From contig NZ_PVZS01000008.1 in the NCBI RefSeq assembly GCF_003004785.1, forward strand, positions 1 to 64,000: a stretch of DNA of 64,000 bases. The letters run 5' to 3'. Under the pieces are notes generated by a model that made no database searches, had not been told where the DNA came from, and worked only from the letters and a program-made list of their open reading frames with translations. Shown one piece after another: positions 1-9,472 of the stretch. Made by a program: the position numbers and the translations under genes. Source of the stretch: Alsobacter soli. GTDB lineage: Bacteria; Pseudomonadota; Alphaproteobacteria; Rhizobiales; Beijerinckiaceae. Numbering within the stretch: the stretch's first letter is position 1; each line of letters begins with the position of its first letter.

Positions 1-1771
1 CCGCGCCCCCCGGCGCCGCGGCGCGCAGCGCCTGCGTGTACGGGTGCGCCGGCCGCTCGAGCACGCGCGCCGCGTCCCCGCGCTCCACCACCGCGCCCGC
101 GTACATGACCGCGATCTCGTCCGCGAAGCGCGCCGCGAGCGCGAGGTCGTGCGTGACGATCATGATCGCCATCCCGCGCCGGCGCTGGATGTCGCGGAGG
201 AGGGCGAGGATCTGGCGCTGGATGGTGACGTCCAGCGCGCTGGTGGGCTCGTCCGCAAGCAGGAGTTGCGGGTTCTGCGCCAGCGCGATGGCGATCACGA
301 TTCGCTGCTTCATGCCGCCGGAGAACTGGTGCGGATACATGTCCAGGCGCCGCTCGGGATCGGCGATGCCGACGTCGGCCAGCAGATCCACGCAGCGGCT
401 GCGGACCGAGGCGGCGTCGAGGTCGGTCCCCACGCGGACGGCCTCGGCCAGCTGGGCGCCGACGGTCAGCACCGGGTTGAGGGCGCCGGCGGGGTCCTGG
501 AACACGACCCCGATCCTGCGCCGGCGCAGGTCCTGGAGCGCGGCGGGCGAGAGCCCAACCGCGGGTTCGCCGGCGACCGAGATGGTCCCGGCCGTGACCG
601 CCACCTGCTCGGGGTTGGCGAGGGTGGCGATGGCGCGGAGCAGCGTCGTCTTGCCCGACCCCGACTCGCCCACCACCGCCAGGGTGCGGCCGGGCTGGAT
701 GTCCAGGTCCACGCCGCGGACCACCTCCAGCGGCCCCGCGCCGGTGCGGAAGGCCAGATGCAGGCCGCGCACCGACACGGCCGCGGAAAGGTCGGCCTGC
801 TTGGGGTCCAGCCCGGCGCCCGCCTGGTCGCGGCCGCGCAGAAGGGCCAGCCAGGAGCGGCTTCGGGCGACACGCCGGCTGGCGGGGTCGTACACGCTGC
901 GCAGCGCGTCACCGAGCAGGTTGAAGGCCAGGGCCGACCCCGCGAGGAACAGGCCGGGGAACGTCGCCATGTAGGGATGGCTGCGGATATAGGAGCGGCT
1001 CTCGCCCAGCATGGTTCCCCATTCCGGGAAGGGCGGCTGCGTGCCGAGCCCCAGGAAGCCCAGTCCCGAGGCGGACAGGAGCGTGGAGGCGAAGAGCAGG
1101 GTGGAGAGCGTCAGCAACGTGCCGGAGATGTTGGGCAGCACGTGGCGCAGGATGATGCGCCCGGGCCTGGCGCCGAGCGCGGCCATGCCTTCCACATAGG
1201 GCTCGGCCAGGATGCTCAGCGTCACGGCGCGGGCCGTGCGGGCGAAGATCGGGACCGAGACCACGCCGACCGCGATGACGACGTTCTGGGTGTTGGCCCC
1301 CAGGATGGCCACGATGGCCAGCGCGAACACAATGTCCGGGAAGCTGAGCATCACGTCGACCGCGCGCATGACGAGCGTGTCCACCCAGCCGCGCCGCCAC
1401 GCGGCGAGGACTCCGAGCGGCACGCCGATCACGAAGGCGAAGGCGACCCCGCCAACCCCCACCCCAAGCGTGGCGCGGGCCCCGACCAGGATGCGGCTGA
1501 ACACGTCGCGGCCGAGCTGGTCCGTGCCGAACCAGTGGGCGGCCGATGGCGGCTTCAGGGTGAGCGCGAAGTTCTGCCGGAAGGGGTCCAGCGGCGCGAG
1601 CATGGGCCCGAAAACGGCGAGCAGGAGGTAGGCCGTCACCAGCGTCAGGCCGACCACGCCCTTGGGCTGCGACAGCAGCAGCCGCAATGTCGCCCAGCGC
1701 CGGCGCGGGGCCGGGCTTCCGGCGCGATCCGGAACCCCGGTCGCCCCGATGTTGTCCGCCGCGGCCGTCAT
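1..1771 (-). CDS. Peptide/nickel ABC importer, fused permease-ATPase (partial)
   Basis: One reading frame stays open from the ATG at 1771 to the left edge, giving about 590 residues without a stop. Residues 1-290 are a DppC-type permease: a hydrophobic N-terminus, the FGTDQLGRD signature, and an EAA-type loop. Residues from about 310 are an ABC ATPase with Walker A GESGSGKT (368-375), signature FSGGMKQR (483-490), Walker B LLLADEPTSALD (catalytic region near D507) and the switch IVTHD. DppC and DppD are normally separate proteins; I traced the junction codon by codon and found no stop or start break. The ATG overlaps the stop of the upstream permease gene (ATGA), so the two are translationally coupled. 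Substrate is unknown; the family imports di/oligopeptides, nickel or opines. The 3' end lies outside the window and could carry a second ATPase domain. Confidence 0.88.
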   Translation of the reverse strand, partial: MTAAADNIGATGVPDRAGSPAPRRRWATLRLLLSQPKGVVGLTLVTAYLLLAVFGPMLAPLDPFRQNFALTLKPPSAAHWFGTDQLGRDVFSRILVGARATLGVGVGGVAFAFVIGVPLGVLAAWRRGWVDTLVMRAVDVMLSFPDIVFALAIVAILGANTQNVVIAVGVVSVPIFARTARAVTLSILAEPYVEGMAALGARPGRIILRHVLPNISGTLLTLSTLLFASTLLSASGLGFLGLGTQPPFPEWGTMLGESRSYIRSHPYMATFPGLFLAGSALAFNLLGDALRSVYDPASRRVARSRSWLALLRGRDQAGAGLDPKQADLSAAVSVRGLHLAFRTGAGPLEVVRGVDLDIQPGRTLAVVGESGSGKTTLLRAIATLANPEQVAVTAGTISVAGEPAVGLSPAALQDLRRRRIGVVFQDPAGALNPVLTVGAQLAEAVRVGTDLDAASVRSRCVDLLADVGIADPERRLDMYPHQFSGGMKQRIVIAIALAQNPQLLLADEPTSALDVTIQRQILALLRDIQRRRGMAIMIVTHDLALAARFADEIAVMYAGAVVERGDAARVLERPAHPYTQALRAAAPGGA

Positions 1772-2694
1772 GCCGTCCTCCCGTGGTCGCGGGTGCGCGG
1801 GTCGAGCCACTGGGTGATGAGGTCGGTCGCGAGGTTGATGAGCACGAAGAAGATCGCGAACATCAGGATCGTGTACTGGACGACCGGGTAGTCGGCCCGG
1901 GTGACGGCGTCGACCAGGAGGCGCCCCACGCCGGGGATGCCGAACACCGTCTCGGTCACCACGGAGCCGCCGAGCATGCCGCCGAACTGGACGCCGGCGA
2001 CGCTCACCGCCGCGACCAGCGAGTTGCGCAGGGCGTGTCCGATGATGACGCGGGTTTCGCTGAGCCCCTTGGCCCGGGCCGTGTCTAGGTAATCCTTGCT
2101 CAACGCCTCCAGCAGGTTGGCCGTGATCAGCCGACTGAACATGGCCGTGGGCCGCGTGGCGACCACCAGGATCGGGAGCACGAAGTGCATCGGGGTCGCC
2201 GCTCCCGCGGCGGGAAGCCAGCCGAGATGGACGGCGAAGAGCCAGATGCACAGCAGGCCCAGCCAGTAGATCGGCATGGAGATCCCGGCCAGGGTGAGGA
2301 CGGTGATCGCCGCCTCCGCGAGGCCGCCCTGCCGCATGGCGCAGACCACGCCCGAGATCGTGCCCACGACGAGGCCGAGCGCGAGGCCGCCCACCGCCAC
2401 GACCAGCGTGTTGGGAAGCCGCTCGGCCAACTCCACCGCCACCGGCCGGTGGGTCCGGAAGGAGGTGGCGACGGACGGGTCCCACAGGCCCTTGATGAAC
2501 AGGCCATAGCGGGTCATCACGGGCTGGTTCAGGCCCAGGAACTCGCGGATGCTCGCGACTTCCTCATTGGTGGCTCCCGGCCCCGCCAGCATCTGGGCGG
2601 GGTCGCCGGGGATCATGTCCATGAAGAAGAAGACGAGCAGCGAGACGATGAACAGGGTCGGAATGGCCTGGGCCAGGCGTCGGGGGATAGACAT
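1768..2694 (-). CDS. DppB-type ABC transporter permease
   Basis: 308-residue inner-membrane permease of the binding-protein-dependent peptide/nickel family. The N-terminus has a transmembrane helix followed by the family motif IPGDPAQMLAGPGA (about 28-41), then the BPD_transp_1 domain from about residue 95 with five further helices and an EAA loop near residues 195-220 (LSETRVIIGHALRNSL). It pairs with the fused permease-ATPase downstream; stop and start overlap by 4 bases. It lies 23 bases downstream of the binding-protein gene, in the same operon. Length is normal for the family. Substrate cannot be read from the sequence. Confidence 0.92.
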   Translation of the reverse strand: MSIPRRLAQAIPTLFIVSLLVFFFMDMIPGDPAQMLAGPGATNEEVASIREFLGLNQPVMTRYGLFIKGLWDPSVATSFRTHRPVAVELAERLPNTLVVAVGGLALGLVVGTISGVVCAMRQGGLAEAAITVLTLAGISMPIYWLGLLCIWLFAVHLGWLPAAGAATPMHFVLPILVVATRPTAMFSRLITANLLEALSKDYLDTARAKGLSETRVIIGHALRNSLVAAVSVAGVQFGGMLGGSVVTETVFGIPGVGRLLVDAVTRADYPVVQYTILMFAIFFVLINLATDLITQWLDPRTRDHGRTA

Positions 2695-2717
2695 GGCCGG
2701 TCACCGGAGTTTGGGGG

Positions 2718-4244
2718 CTACTTCAGGGTGACCTTGTCGAACACCAGCGTCTCGTTGGGCTGGACTTCCAGGCCCTGAACCTTGTTGGCCACGCCGAGGG
2801 CCTGGGTCTGGTACCAGAGGAACACGAACGGGGCGTCGTCCCAGATGATCTTCTGGATCTCGCCGTAGATCTCCTTCTGCTTCGCCAGATCGGTCGTGCT
2901 CCGGCCCTCCGCCAGAAGTTCGTCCACCTTGGGATTGCTGTAGCCGGTGCGGTTGGCCCCGACGCCGGTCTTGAACAGGCGATAGAGCGTGTAGTCCATG
3001 CCGGCCGTGGCGCGACCGACCATGCCCATGTTGTCCGTGCGGGCTGCGGGATCGAGCCCGACCACCTTGCTCCACGTCCCGCGGTCCACGACGTTGGCGG
3101 TCGCCTTGACGCCGATCGCCTCGAACGAGCCGGCGAGCGCCTGGCAGACCTGGGCGTCCTTGATGTAGCGGCCCATGGGGCAGGTCATCGTGAGGGTGAG
3201 GGAGCCAGGCTTGTAGCCGGCCTCGGCCAGGAGTTTCTTGGCGCCCTCGGGGTCGAAGGGGATGGGCGCAAAGGTCCGGCGCAGTTCGTCCTGGGTGCCG
3301 GGGCCGACCATGCCAACGGAGGGTGTGCCGAGTCCGCCCAGGATGCCCTTGGTCATTCCCTCGCGATCCAGCGCCATGTTGAGCGCCTTGCGGACGCGCA
3401 CGTCCTGCAACGGGCCGCGCAGCACCAGTTCCATGTTGATCGAGAACATGCTGGGCGGGTTGATGACCTTGGCGTCCTTGAGCGCGTTGATGGCGTCCAT
3501 GGACTCGGGCGGGACGCGCTCGACGACGTCGGCCTCTCCGGTCTCCAGCAGCGCCATGCGGGCGCCGTCCTCCGGCACGACCGTGTACTCGATGGCCTTC
3601 AGGGTCGCGGGGAAATCGCCCGCGTAGTTCGGGTTGGGCACGAGGCGGAAGCTCTCGCCGCCGACGAATTTCTCGACCATGTACGGGCCGCTGCCGACCG
3701 GCTTGCGGCCGTATTCGGCGCCCATGGAGGCGACCGCCTTCACGTTGACGATGCTGGCGGCCGTGTTGGCGAGCAGCATGAGGACGTGGCCGTTGGGCTC
3801 GGACAGGTGGAACTCCACCGTGTCGTCGCCCACGGCCTTGGCCTGCCCGAGCGAGGCGTAGAGCCCGCGGTAGATGGAGCCGACCTTCTCGTCGAGCAGG
3901 CGGTTGAAGCTCGCGGCCACGGCGGCGGCGTCCAGCGGGTCGCCATTGCTGAACTTGCGGCCGGTCTTGATCTTTACGGTGAAGACCTTGCCGTCCGGCG
4001 ACCAGGCGTAATCGGTCGCGAGGTTCTTCTGGATGTTGTTCTTGGCGTCCAGGCGGAAGAGCCCGTCCATCACGGCGAGGTCGACTCCGTTGGCGACCGG
4101 GAGGTCGTTGAAAGCCGGATCGAAAGTCGCGGGATCGGCGCCGACGGCCACCCTCAGCACGCCCTTTGGCTCGGCCAGGGCGGTGGACGCCATCATCGCG
4201 GCGGCGATGACGGTGGCGCAACGAACAAGACGCAGCTTCTCCAT
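2718..4244 (-). CDS. Periplasmic peptide-binding protein (SBP_bac_5)
   Basis: 508-residue extracytoplasmic solute-binding protein, first gene of the ABC operon. Residues 1-24 are a Sec signal peptide (positive start, hydrophobic core, cleavage after ALA). The mature part carries the family-5 hallmarks: TFDPAF near 38-43, and the stretch around residues 80-105 where these proteins read W(S/T)PDGK.FTVKI.....FSNGDP. This family delivers peptides, nickel or opines to a DppBC-like permease. The nearest homologues should be dipeptide-binding proteins, but ligand assignment is inference. Regulation is probably by the divergent LysR gene starting at 4471; the 226-base gap between them must hold both promoters. 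Confidence 0.92.
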   Translation of the reverse strand: MEKLRLVRCATVIAAAMMASTALAEPKGVLRVAVGADPATFDPAFNDLPVANGVDLAVMDGLFRLDAKNNIQKNLATDYAWSPDGKVFTVKIKTGRKFSNGDPLDAAAVAASFNRLLDEKVGSIYRGLYASLGQAKAVGDDTVEFHLSEPNGHVLMLLANTAASIVNVKAVASMGAEYGRKPVGSGPYMVEKFVGGESFRLVPNPNYAGDFPATLKAIEYTVVPEDGARMALLETGEADVVERVPPESMDAINALKDAKVINPPSMFSINMELVLRGPLQDVRVRKALNMALDREGMTKGILGGLGTPSVGMVGPGTQDELRRTFAPIPFDPEGAKKLLAEAGYKPGSLTLTMTCPMGRYIKDAQVCQALAGSFEAIGVKATANVVDRGTWSKVVGLDPAARTDNMGMVGRATAGMDYTLYRLFKTGVGANRTGYSNPKVDELLAEGRSTTDLAKQKEIYGEIQKIIWDDAPFVFLWYQTQALGVANKVQGLEVQPNETLVFDKVTLK

Positions 4245-4436
4245 AGCCGTGGTTCCCCAATGCTAGTCGGTCGTTGATGTCCGCGGGGGATCAGCACTGC
4301 GCGAACCCCGGAACGGCTCCGGCGGCGCGGTTTCAGCCTGATGGGGCGCTGGCGCTCCGCTGATCGATCAGGGGCGGAGGACAGCGACTAAAGTAGGAGA
4401 TACGAAACCCGGCATTGCCTCAAATCACTAATCTTC

Positions 4437-4461
4437 CCATAGTCATCACCCGTGGTTATGG
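4437..4461. promoter_or_regulatory. Candidate LysR operator
   Basis: An interrupted dyad CCATAG-N13-TTATGG sits just upstream of the LysR-type gene (ATG at 4471) in the divergent region shared with the ABC operon. LysR regulators usually bind AT-rich dyads in such regions and often repress themselves. The match is visual only; the arms agree at five of six bases. Confidence 0.35.
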
Positions 4462-4470
4462 CGTTCGGGC

Positions 4471-5364
4471 ATGAACTACCGACAGGTGGAAATTTTCAAA
4501 GCCATCATGGACAGCGGCTCCATAACCGGCGCCGCTGACATTCTCCGGATCTCCCAGCCGGCCGTGACCAAAGCCCTCAGGCTCCTCGAACTCGACCTCG
4601 GGCTGCAGCTGTTCGTGCGCACGACGAAGGGCATCGCGGCGACCGACGAGGCCCGCGCCCTCTACGCCGAGGTCGAGCGCACCTATTTCGGCATGCAGAA
4701 CCTCAAGCGCTTCGCCGGCGGCCTGCGGGACAGCAAGCAGGGCAGGGTGGTGGTGACCGCGATCCCGACGCTGAGCGTCGACTGGCTGCCGACCATGGCG
4801 GCGCGCTTCGCCAAGGCGCACCCGGGCGTCACGCTGTCGCTTTACTCGGACAATTCGGCCGACGCCGTCCGCCTCGTGGGGTCCGGGGAGATCGACATCG
4901 GCATCGCCCAGATCCGCAGCGAGGAAACCAACCTGTCCCGCCGCAAGCTGTTCGACCTGGAAGGCCTGATCGCCCTGCCGGCCGGGCACCGTCTAGGGGA
5001 GAAGGACAGCATCACGGCGGACGATCTGGCGGGCGAGCCCATCATCGCTCTGGGTCCGGCGGACGAATTCCGTCGCAGGCTCGTGGCCGCCATGGAGGCG
5101 GCGGGCGCGCCGCTCCGGTCGGTGATCGACGTCAGCCTCGGACTGACCGTCTGCGCCATGGTGGAGAGAGGCCTCGGCGTGGGGGTGGTCGATTCCGAGA
5201 CGGCCCGGGTGAAGCGGACGGCCGACCTGGTGTTCCGGCCCTTCGAGCCGAAGATCCTCGTGCCGATCTACATGTTCCGGCAGCGCCAAAGGCAGGCCAG
5301 CAGCATCGCCGAAGCCTTCAGCGCCAGCCTGCAGCCTCCGCCCCCGTTCCGGATCGACGCGTGA
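4471..5364 (+). CDS. LysR-family transcriptional regulator
   Basis: 297 residues. Residues 1-60 form the winged helix-turn-helix of LysR proteins (MNYRQVEIFKAIMDSGSITG, then AAD.L..SQPAVTKAL..LE..LG..LF). The rest is a periplasmic-binding-fold effector domain; IDIGIAQ and similar strands are visible. It is divergent from the peptide ABC operon, so the operon is its likely target. Effector unknown. Similar regulators next to DppABC-like systems often respond to the imported compound or a catabolite; that is inference. Confidence 0.92.
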   Translation: MNYRQVEIFKAIMDSGSITGAADILRISQPAVTKALRLLELDLGLQLFVRTTKGIAATDEARALYAEVERTYFGMQNLKRFAGGLRDSKQGRVVVTAIPTLSVDWLPTMAARFAKAHPGVTLSLYSDNSADAVRLVGSGEIDIGIAQIRSEETNLSRRKLFDLEGLIALPAGHRLGEKDSITADDLAGEPIIALGPADEFRRRLVAAMEAAGAPLRSVIDVSLGLTVCAMVERGLGVGVVDSETARVKRTADLVFRPFEPKILVPIYMFRQRQRQASSIAEAFSASLQPPPPFRIDA

Positions 5365-5453
5365 ACGCAACTCGACCCTCCCGGTTCGCGTAAGCAAATC
5401 GCAACCGCTCGTAGCTAGGATCGGATTTCGTCCGCATCTTCACCTGGGATCCG

Positions 5454-6566
5454 ATGAACCTTTCCGCCTTCCTGCCGGCCTCCGGGCAAGACGCCCGCGA
5501 GAGCTCGCCGCCGCGTCCTGCCGCGGCGGGGGTGGGCGCGGGCAAGGTCGTGGTCAACACGCGGGCCGCGGTCTTCGAGACGGGCGGCCAGCAGCGCATG
5601 ACCCTGGAACTCATGCAGCGCCTGCCGCAGCTCGACCGGCTGTCGCCGGCGCGGCCGCTGCGGGGCGCCAAGGGCCACCTCTGGGAACAGGCCGTGCTGC
5701 CGTTCCGCGCCGGAGGGCGCCTGCTGTGGTCGCCGTCGGCGACCGGACCGGTGGCCTATGCGCGCCAGATCGTGACCCTGCACGACATCGCCTTCTTCGA
5801 CATCCCGGAGTTCTTCGCGCCCTCTTTCGTGCGCGCCTACCAGGCGCTGATCCCGCTGCTGCTGCGCCGCGCGACGCACGTGGTCACGGTTTCCGAGTTC
5901 TCCCGCGGCCGCATCATCGACCGCCTGGGCCTGCCCGAGGACAAGGTGAGCCTGATCTACAACGGCGTCTCGCCCCGTTTCGGGCCGCGGCCTCCGGCGG
6001 AGGTCGATGCCGTGCGCGCCCGCTTCGGGATCGCCGGGCGCTACCTCCTGATGCAGGCCACGTCGGACCCCCGCAAGAACCTGTCCCGGACTCTCGAGGC
6101 CTGGAGCGCGGTGGCGCAGCGGACGCCTGGCGACCTGGAGCTCGTCGTGTTCGGGCTCACCGGCCGCGCCCACGTGTTCGGCCGCCAGCAGGACCTCGCC
6201 GCCATGCCGCGCGTGCGTCACCTTGGCTTCGTGCCGGACGACGACATGGCCGCGCTGATGAGCGGGGCGGAGGCCTTCCTGTTTCCCTCGCTCTACGAGG
6301 GTTTCGGCCTGCCGATCATCGAGGCCATGCGCTGCGGCACGGCGGTCCTGACAAGCGAGGCCAGCTCCACTGGCGAGGTGGCCGGCGGCGCGGCGCTGCT
6401 GGTCGATCCCGCGTCGGCCGAATCCATCGGCCGCGGAATCGTCGCGCTCACCGAGGGGCAGGACCTTCGGGCCAGCCTCGTCGCCAGGGGCCACGAGCGA
6501 GCCGCCTGCTTCGACTGGGACGAAGCCGCGCGGGCCTATTCCAGGCTTTTCGACCGCTTCGCCTGA
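5454..6566 (+). CDS. GT4-family glycosyltransferase
   Basis: 370-residue GT-B glycosyltransferase of family 4 (GT1 superfamily). The C-terminal donor-binding half has the retaining-enzyme signature: SLYEGFGLPIIEAM (the E-x7-E pair, about residues 282-292) and VTVSEFSRGRII at the start of the second domain. It probably adds a hexose to a lipid-linked repeat unit at the inner membrane. It is the first gene of the polysaccharide locus and converges on the Wzy-like gene with only 21 bases between stops. Acceptor and sugar are unknown. ATG chosen at 5454; the ribosome site is weak. Confidence 0.88.
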   Translation: MNLSAFLPASGQDARESSPPRPAAAGVGAGKVVVNTRAAVFETGGQQRMTLELMQRLPQLDRLSPARPLRGAKGHLWEQAVLPFRAGGRLLWSPSATGPVAYARQIVTLHDIAFFDIPEFFAPSFVRAYQALIPLLLRRATHVVTVSEFSRGRIIDRLGLPEDKVSLIYNGVSPRFGPRPPAEVDAVRARFGIAGRYLLMQATSDPRKNLSRTLEAWSAVAQRTPGDLELVVFGLTGRAHVFGRQQDLAAMPRVRHLGFVPDDDMAALMSGAEAFLFPSLYEGFGLPIIEAMRCGTAVLTSEASSTGEVAGGAALLVDPASAESIGRGIVALTEGQDLRASLVARGHERAACFDWDEAARAYSRLFDRFA

Positions 6567-6587
6567 AATCGGCTCCGGCGGGCGCGA

Positions 6588-7865
6588 TCAAGCGCTGACG
6601 GCAGCCGGCGAGCGCGAGGCGGCCCGCTCCCGGCTCGCCACGATCGCGAGGCCCCACAGGATCCCCATCAGCATCCAGAAATGCCGCCAGTGGTCGGTGT
6701 CGATCTGGAAGCCCTGCAGGATCTGCGGGAACAGGCAGGACCAGACCGCGATGGCGTCGCTCTGGACCCGCGTCCGCTGGAACACCAGCCGCCAGCCGAT
6801 GGCGCAGGTGACCAGGATGATCGCCAGGTAGGAGATCCCGCCCAGCCAGCCGTAGGAGCTGAAGGCGAAGATGAAGACGTTGTGCGGGTTCTCGCCGAAG
6901 CGCTTGTCGAACTGCAGCGGGCCGAAGCCGTTCGGCAGGTCGAGCAGCATCGGGATCGAGCGCCGCTGGTTGCCGAAGCGGCCCGTCTCGCCTTGGTCGT
7001 AGCTCTGCAGGAGGACGCTGCGCTCCTCCACCATCTTGCCGATGGTCGGCACGGAGAGCGCCCCCAGGCCCGCGGCGACGACGCCGGCCAATCCGACCGC
7101 CGCCACGATGGCGATGCGCCGCCGCTGCGCCCAGCTCCGGGAGGTCAGCAGGTTCAGGCCCACCACCAGGATCAGGCTCAGCGCGTAGACGCCCCAGGCA
7201 CCGCGGGAGAAGGAGATCAGCACCGCGAAGCTCAGCAGCCCGAGCGTGAGCAGGCTCACCCAGAGGCGCCGGGCGCGCCCGCACACCACCGCGTGGAACA
7301 GGAAGGTGGCCGCAACCGTCAGGAACGGCCCGAACACGTTCGGATCCTTGAACGGCCCGGACGCGCGGCTCCCGCCGAACTGGGTGAACACCGCGGAGAG
7401 CCCGGCCACGTTGAAGTAGCCCAGGACGCCCGCGACCGCCGCGAGCACGGCCGCCACGATTTGCGCCCGCTGGATCACGCGCAGGCGCGCCTCCGTGTGG
7501 TCCAGCATCAGCATGACGAAGAACATCGTCACGAACAGCAGGTAGAACGAGATCGCCACGAAGGTGATCGCCTTCGGGTCGTGCGTGAACTCGACGAGCG
7601 AGATCGCGCCGCCCAGGTTGAAGGCGGTCATCAGGCCCAGATAGGGCAGGGATTCGCGCGGCAGCTTCAGCCCCGTCGCCAGGAAGGCGAGGGCGGCCAG
7701 CACGAAGACGATCTCGAAGGGCGACGGCTCGATGAAGACGATGCAGCCCGAGAACACGAGCAGCCAGAGGATGCCGTTCTGCAGCGCCCGGACGGGGATC
7801 CCCCGCGCGGTCTGCGGGCGGACCAGGTCCGACCCGCCGGCGGCGGTCGCGGCCCCCAGGCTCAA
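6588..7865 (-). CDS. O-antigen ligase/polymerase-like membrane protein
   Basis: About 425 residues with ten or more hydrophobic helices, of the Wzy/WaaL (Wzy_C) superfamily. The large periplasmic loop carries RFGENPHNVF, the PHN motif typical of the family, and SRGAWG lies in the preceding helix. It would polymerise lipid-linked repeat units or ligate a chain; HfsC of Caulobacter is the same kind of protein. The open frame extends much further upstream, but that part overlaps the sugar-transferase gene. I place the start at TTG 7865, which overlaps the preceding TGA (TTGA) and suggests translational coupling. There is no ATG near; a GTG further in would cut the first helix. Confidence 0.82.
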   Translation of the reverse strand: MSLGAATAAGGSDLVRPQTARGIPVRALQNGILWLLVFSGCIVFIEPSPFEIVFVLAALAFLATGLKLPRESLPYLGLMTAFNLGGAISLVEFTHDPKAITFVAISFYLLFVTMFFVMLMLDHTEARLRVIQRAQIVAAVLAAVAGVLGYFNVAGLSAVFTQFGGSRASGPFKDPNVFGPFLTVAATFLFHAVVCGRARRLWVSLLTLGLLSFAVLISFSRGAWGVYALSLILVVGLNLLTSRSWAQRRRIAIVAAVGLAGVVAAGLGALSVPTIGKMVEERSVLLQSYDQGETGRFGNQRRSIPMLLDLPNGFGPLQFDKRFGENPHNVFIFAFSSYGWLGGISYLAIILVTCAIGWRLVFQRTRVQSDAIAVWSCLFPQILQGFQIDTDHWRHFWMLMGILWGLAIVASRERAASRSPAAVSA

Positions 7866-9394
7866 TACGCGTTCTCCGTCTTGGCGAGCGCGAAGGGCGT
7901 CGCCAGCAGGATGTAGAGGTCGAAGAACACGGACCAGTTCTCGATGTAGTAGAGGTCGTGCTCGACGCGCTTCTGGATCTTCTCGAAGGTGTCGGTCTCG
8001 CCGCGCCAGCCCTTGATCTGGGCCCAGCCGGTGATGCCGGGCTTCACCCGGTGCCGGGCGAAGTAGCCGTCGATGATGGCGTCGTAGCGCTGGTTCTCGG
8101 CGCTGGCGTTCACCGCGTGGGGGCGGGGGCCGACCAGCGACAGGTCGCCCTTGAGCACCACGTTGATGAGCTGGGGCAGCTCGTCCAGCGAGGTCTTGCG
8201 GATGAAGCGGCCGACGCGGGTCACCCGCGGGTCGCCCTTTGTCACCAGCCTGGACGCGGTGGCGTCCGACTGCTCGACATACATCGAGCGGAACTTGAAG
8301 ACCTCGATCAGCTCGTTGTTGAACCCGTACCGGCGCTGGCGGAAGAACACCGGCCCCGGCGAATCGAGCTTCACCGCCAACGCGGTGAGCAGCATCACGG
8401 GCGCGAGCGCCAGGAGCAGCAGGCCACCGACGATCCGGTCGAACAGCCACTTGAACACCACGTCCCAGTCGGCGATGGGCCGGTCGGTGACGGCCAGCAC
8501 CGGGACGGAGCCGATATACGAGTACGAGCGCGGCCGCAGGCGCAGCTTGCTCTGATGGGCCGAGAGGCGGATGTCCACCGGCAGCACCCACAGCTTGCGC
8601 AGCATGCTCAGGATGCGGTCTTCCGCCGTGATCGGGAGGGTGAAGATGACGAGATCGAGCTTCGCGCGGCGCACGAAGTCGACGAGGTCGTCCGTGGAGC
8701 CGAGCTTGGGATAGCCGGCCACGCTCTCGGGCGAGCGCTGCTCGTCCCGGTCGTCGAACACGCCCAGCACGCGCACCTCGGAATCGGCCTGCGCGTCGAG
8801 GGTGCGCAGCAGGCTCTCGGCGGCGGGGCCGCCGCCCACGATGGCCGTGCGGCGGTCGAGCAACCCGTCGCGCAGCATGCGCTTGACGACCAGGCGCACG
8901 CCGAGCCGCGACAGCAGGAGCGCGAGGAGGCCGTAGAGATACCAGGCTCCGAACCAGAAGCGGGAGATCTGGTCCCCCAGCTTGAACGCGAAGGCGAGCG
9001 CCAGGCCCACGAGGCATACCCCGGACCAGGCCGCCAGCACGCTCATGACGCGCGAGACTGCGCCCCGCAGGCTGGCGAGGTCATAGGCGTGGAGGTATTG
9101 CAGGGCCACCACCAGGCCCAGGGCGGAGCCGATCACCAGGGCGGCGTAGGGCGCGTCCGGCGCCAGGCCCGTCCGCAGGTACGCGGAGCGGAGCAGCAGG
9201 CCGCCGCCCACGAGAAGGATGAACTCGGTCAGTCCCACCAGTCCGGACAGGATGGTGGCGGACATGGCGGACCGGCGGGGATGGGACGCGATCGACTCGG
9301 CGACCGCGCTCATGGGCCGGCGGGGGCCCGGTCGCGGCGCCGCGGCGAGCCCGGCGTCGTGCCGCAAGAGATCGTCGATCCCGAGTTTCGCCAT
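7862..9394 (-). CDS. Undecaprenyl-phosphate sugar phosphotransferase
   Basis: 510-residue initiating enzyme of polysaccharide synthesis (WcaJ/HfsE type), which moves a sugar-1-phosphate from a UDP-sugar to undecaprenyl phosphate. The N-terminal half has about four membrane helices and a Rossmann-like domain with VGGGPAAESLL (about 170-180). The C-terminal third is the bacterial sugar transferase domain: DSPGPVFFRQRRYGFN, FKFRSM, and KTSLDELPQLINVLKGD-like and LVGPRP motifs. Usual length for the long, multi-helix class. It is followed directly by the Wzy-like gene (overlapping) and preceded by a GT4 gene 78 bases away. Which sugar is used cannot be told. Confidence 0.92.
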   Translation of the reverse strand: MAKLGIDDLLRHDAGLAAAPRPGPRRPMSAVAESIASHPRRSAMSATILSGLVGLTEFILLVGGGLLLRSAYLRTGLAPDAPYAALVIGSALGLVVALQYLHAYDLASLRGAVSRVMSVLAAWSGVCLVGLALAFAFKLGDQISRFWFGAWYLYGLLALLLSRLGVRLVVKRMLRDGLLDRRTAIVGGGPAAESLLRTLDAQADSEVRVLGVFDDRDEQRSPESVAGYPKLGSTDDLVDFVRRAKLDLVIFTLPITAEDRILSMLRKLWVLPVDIRLSAHQSKLRLRPRSYSYIGSVPVLAVTDRPIADWDVVFKWLFDRIVGGLLLLALAPVMLLTALAVKLDSPGPVFFRQRRYGFNNELIEVFKFRSMYVEQSDATASRLVTKGDPRVTRVGRFIRKTSLDELPQLINVVLKGDLSLVGPRPHAVNASAENQRYDAIIDGYFARHRVKPGITGWAQIKGWRGETDTFEKIQKRVEHDLYYIENWSVFFDLYILLATPFALAKTENAY

Positions 9395-9472
9395 GTCCCT
9401 GCCAGGGCCGTCCGGCCCGCGCTCCTGCCCAAAATGCAGGCTGGACCATACGCAGGATCGCTGACGGAACCG

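Noticed and set aside
44-1891. Very long open frame on the plus strand at the left end
   Set aside because: It is the complement of the ABC permease-ATPase gene; histidine/arginine/glycine-rich composition and no domain. GC-rich DNA opens antisense frames.
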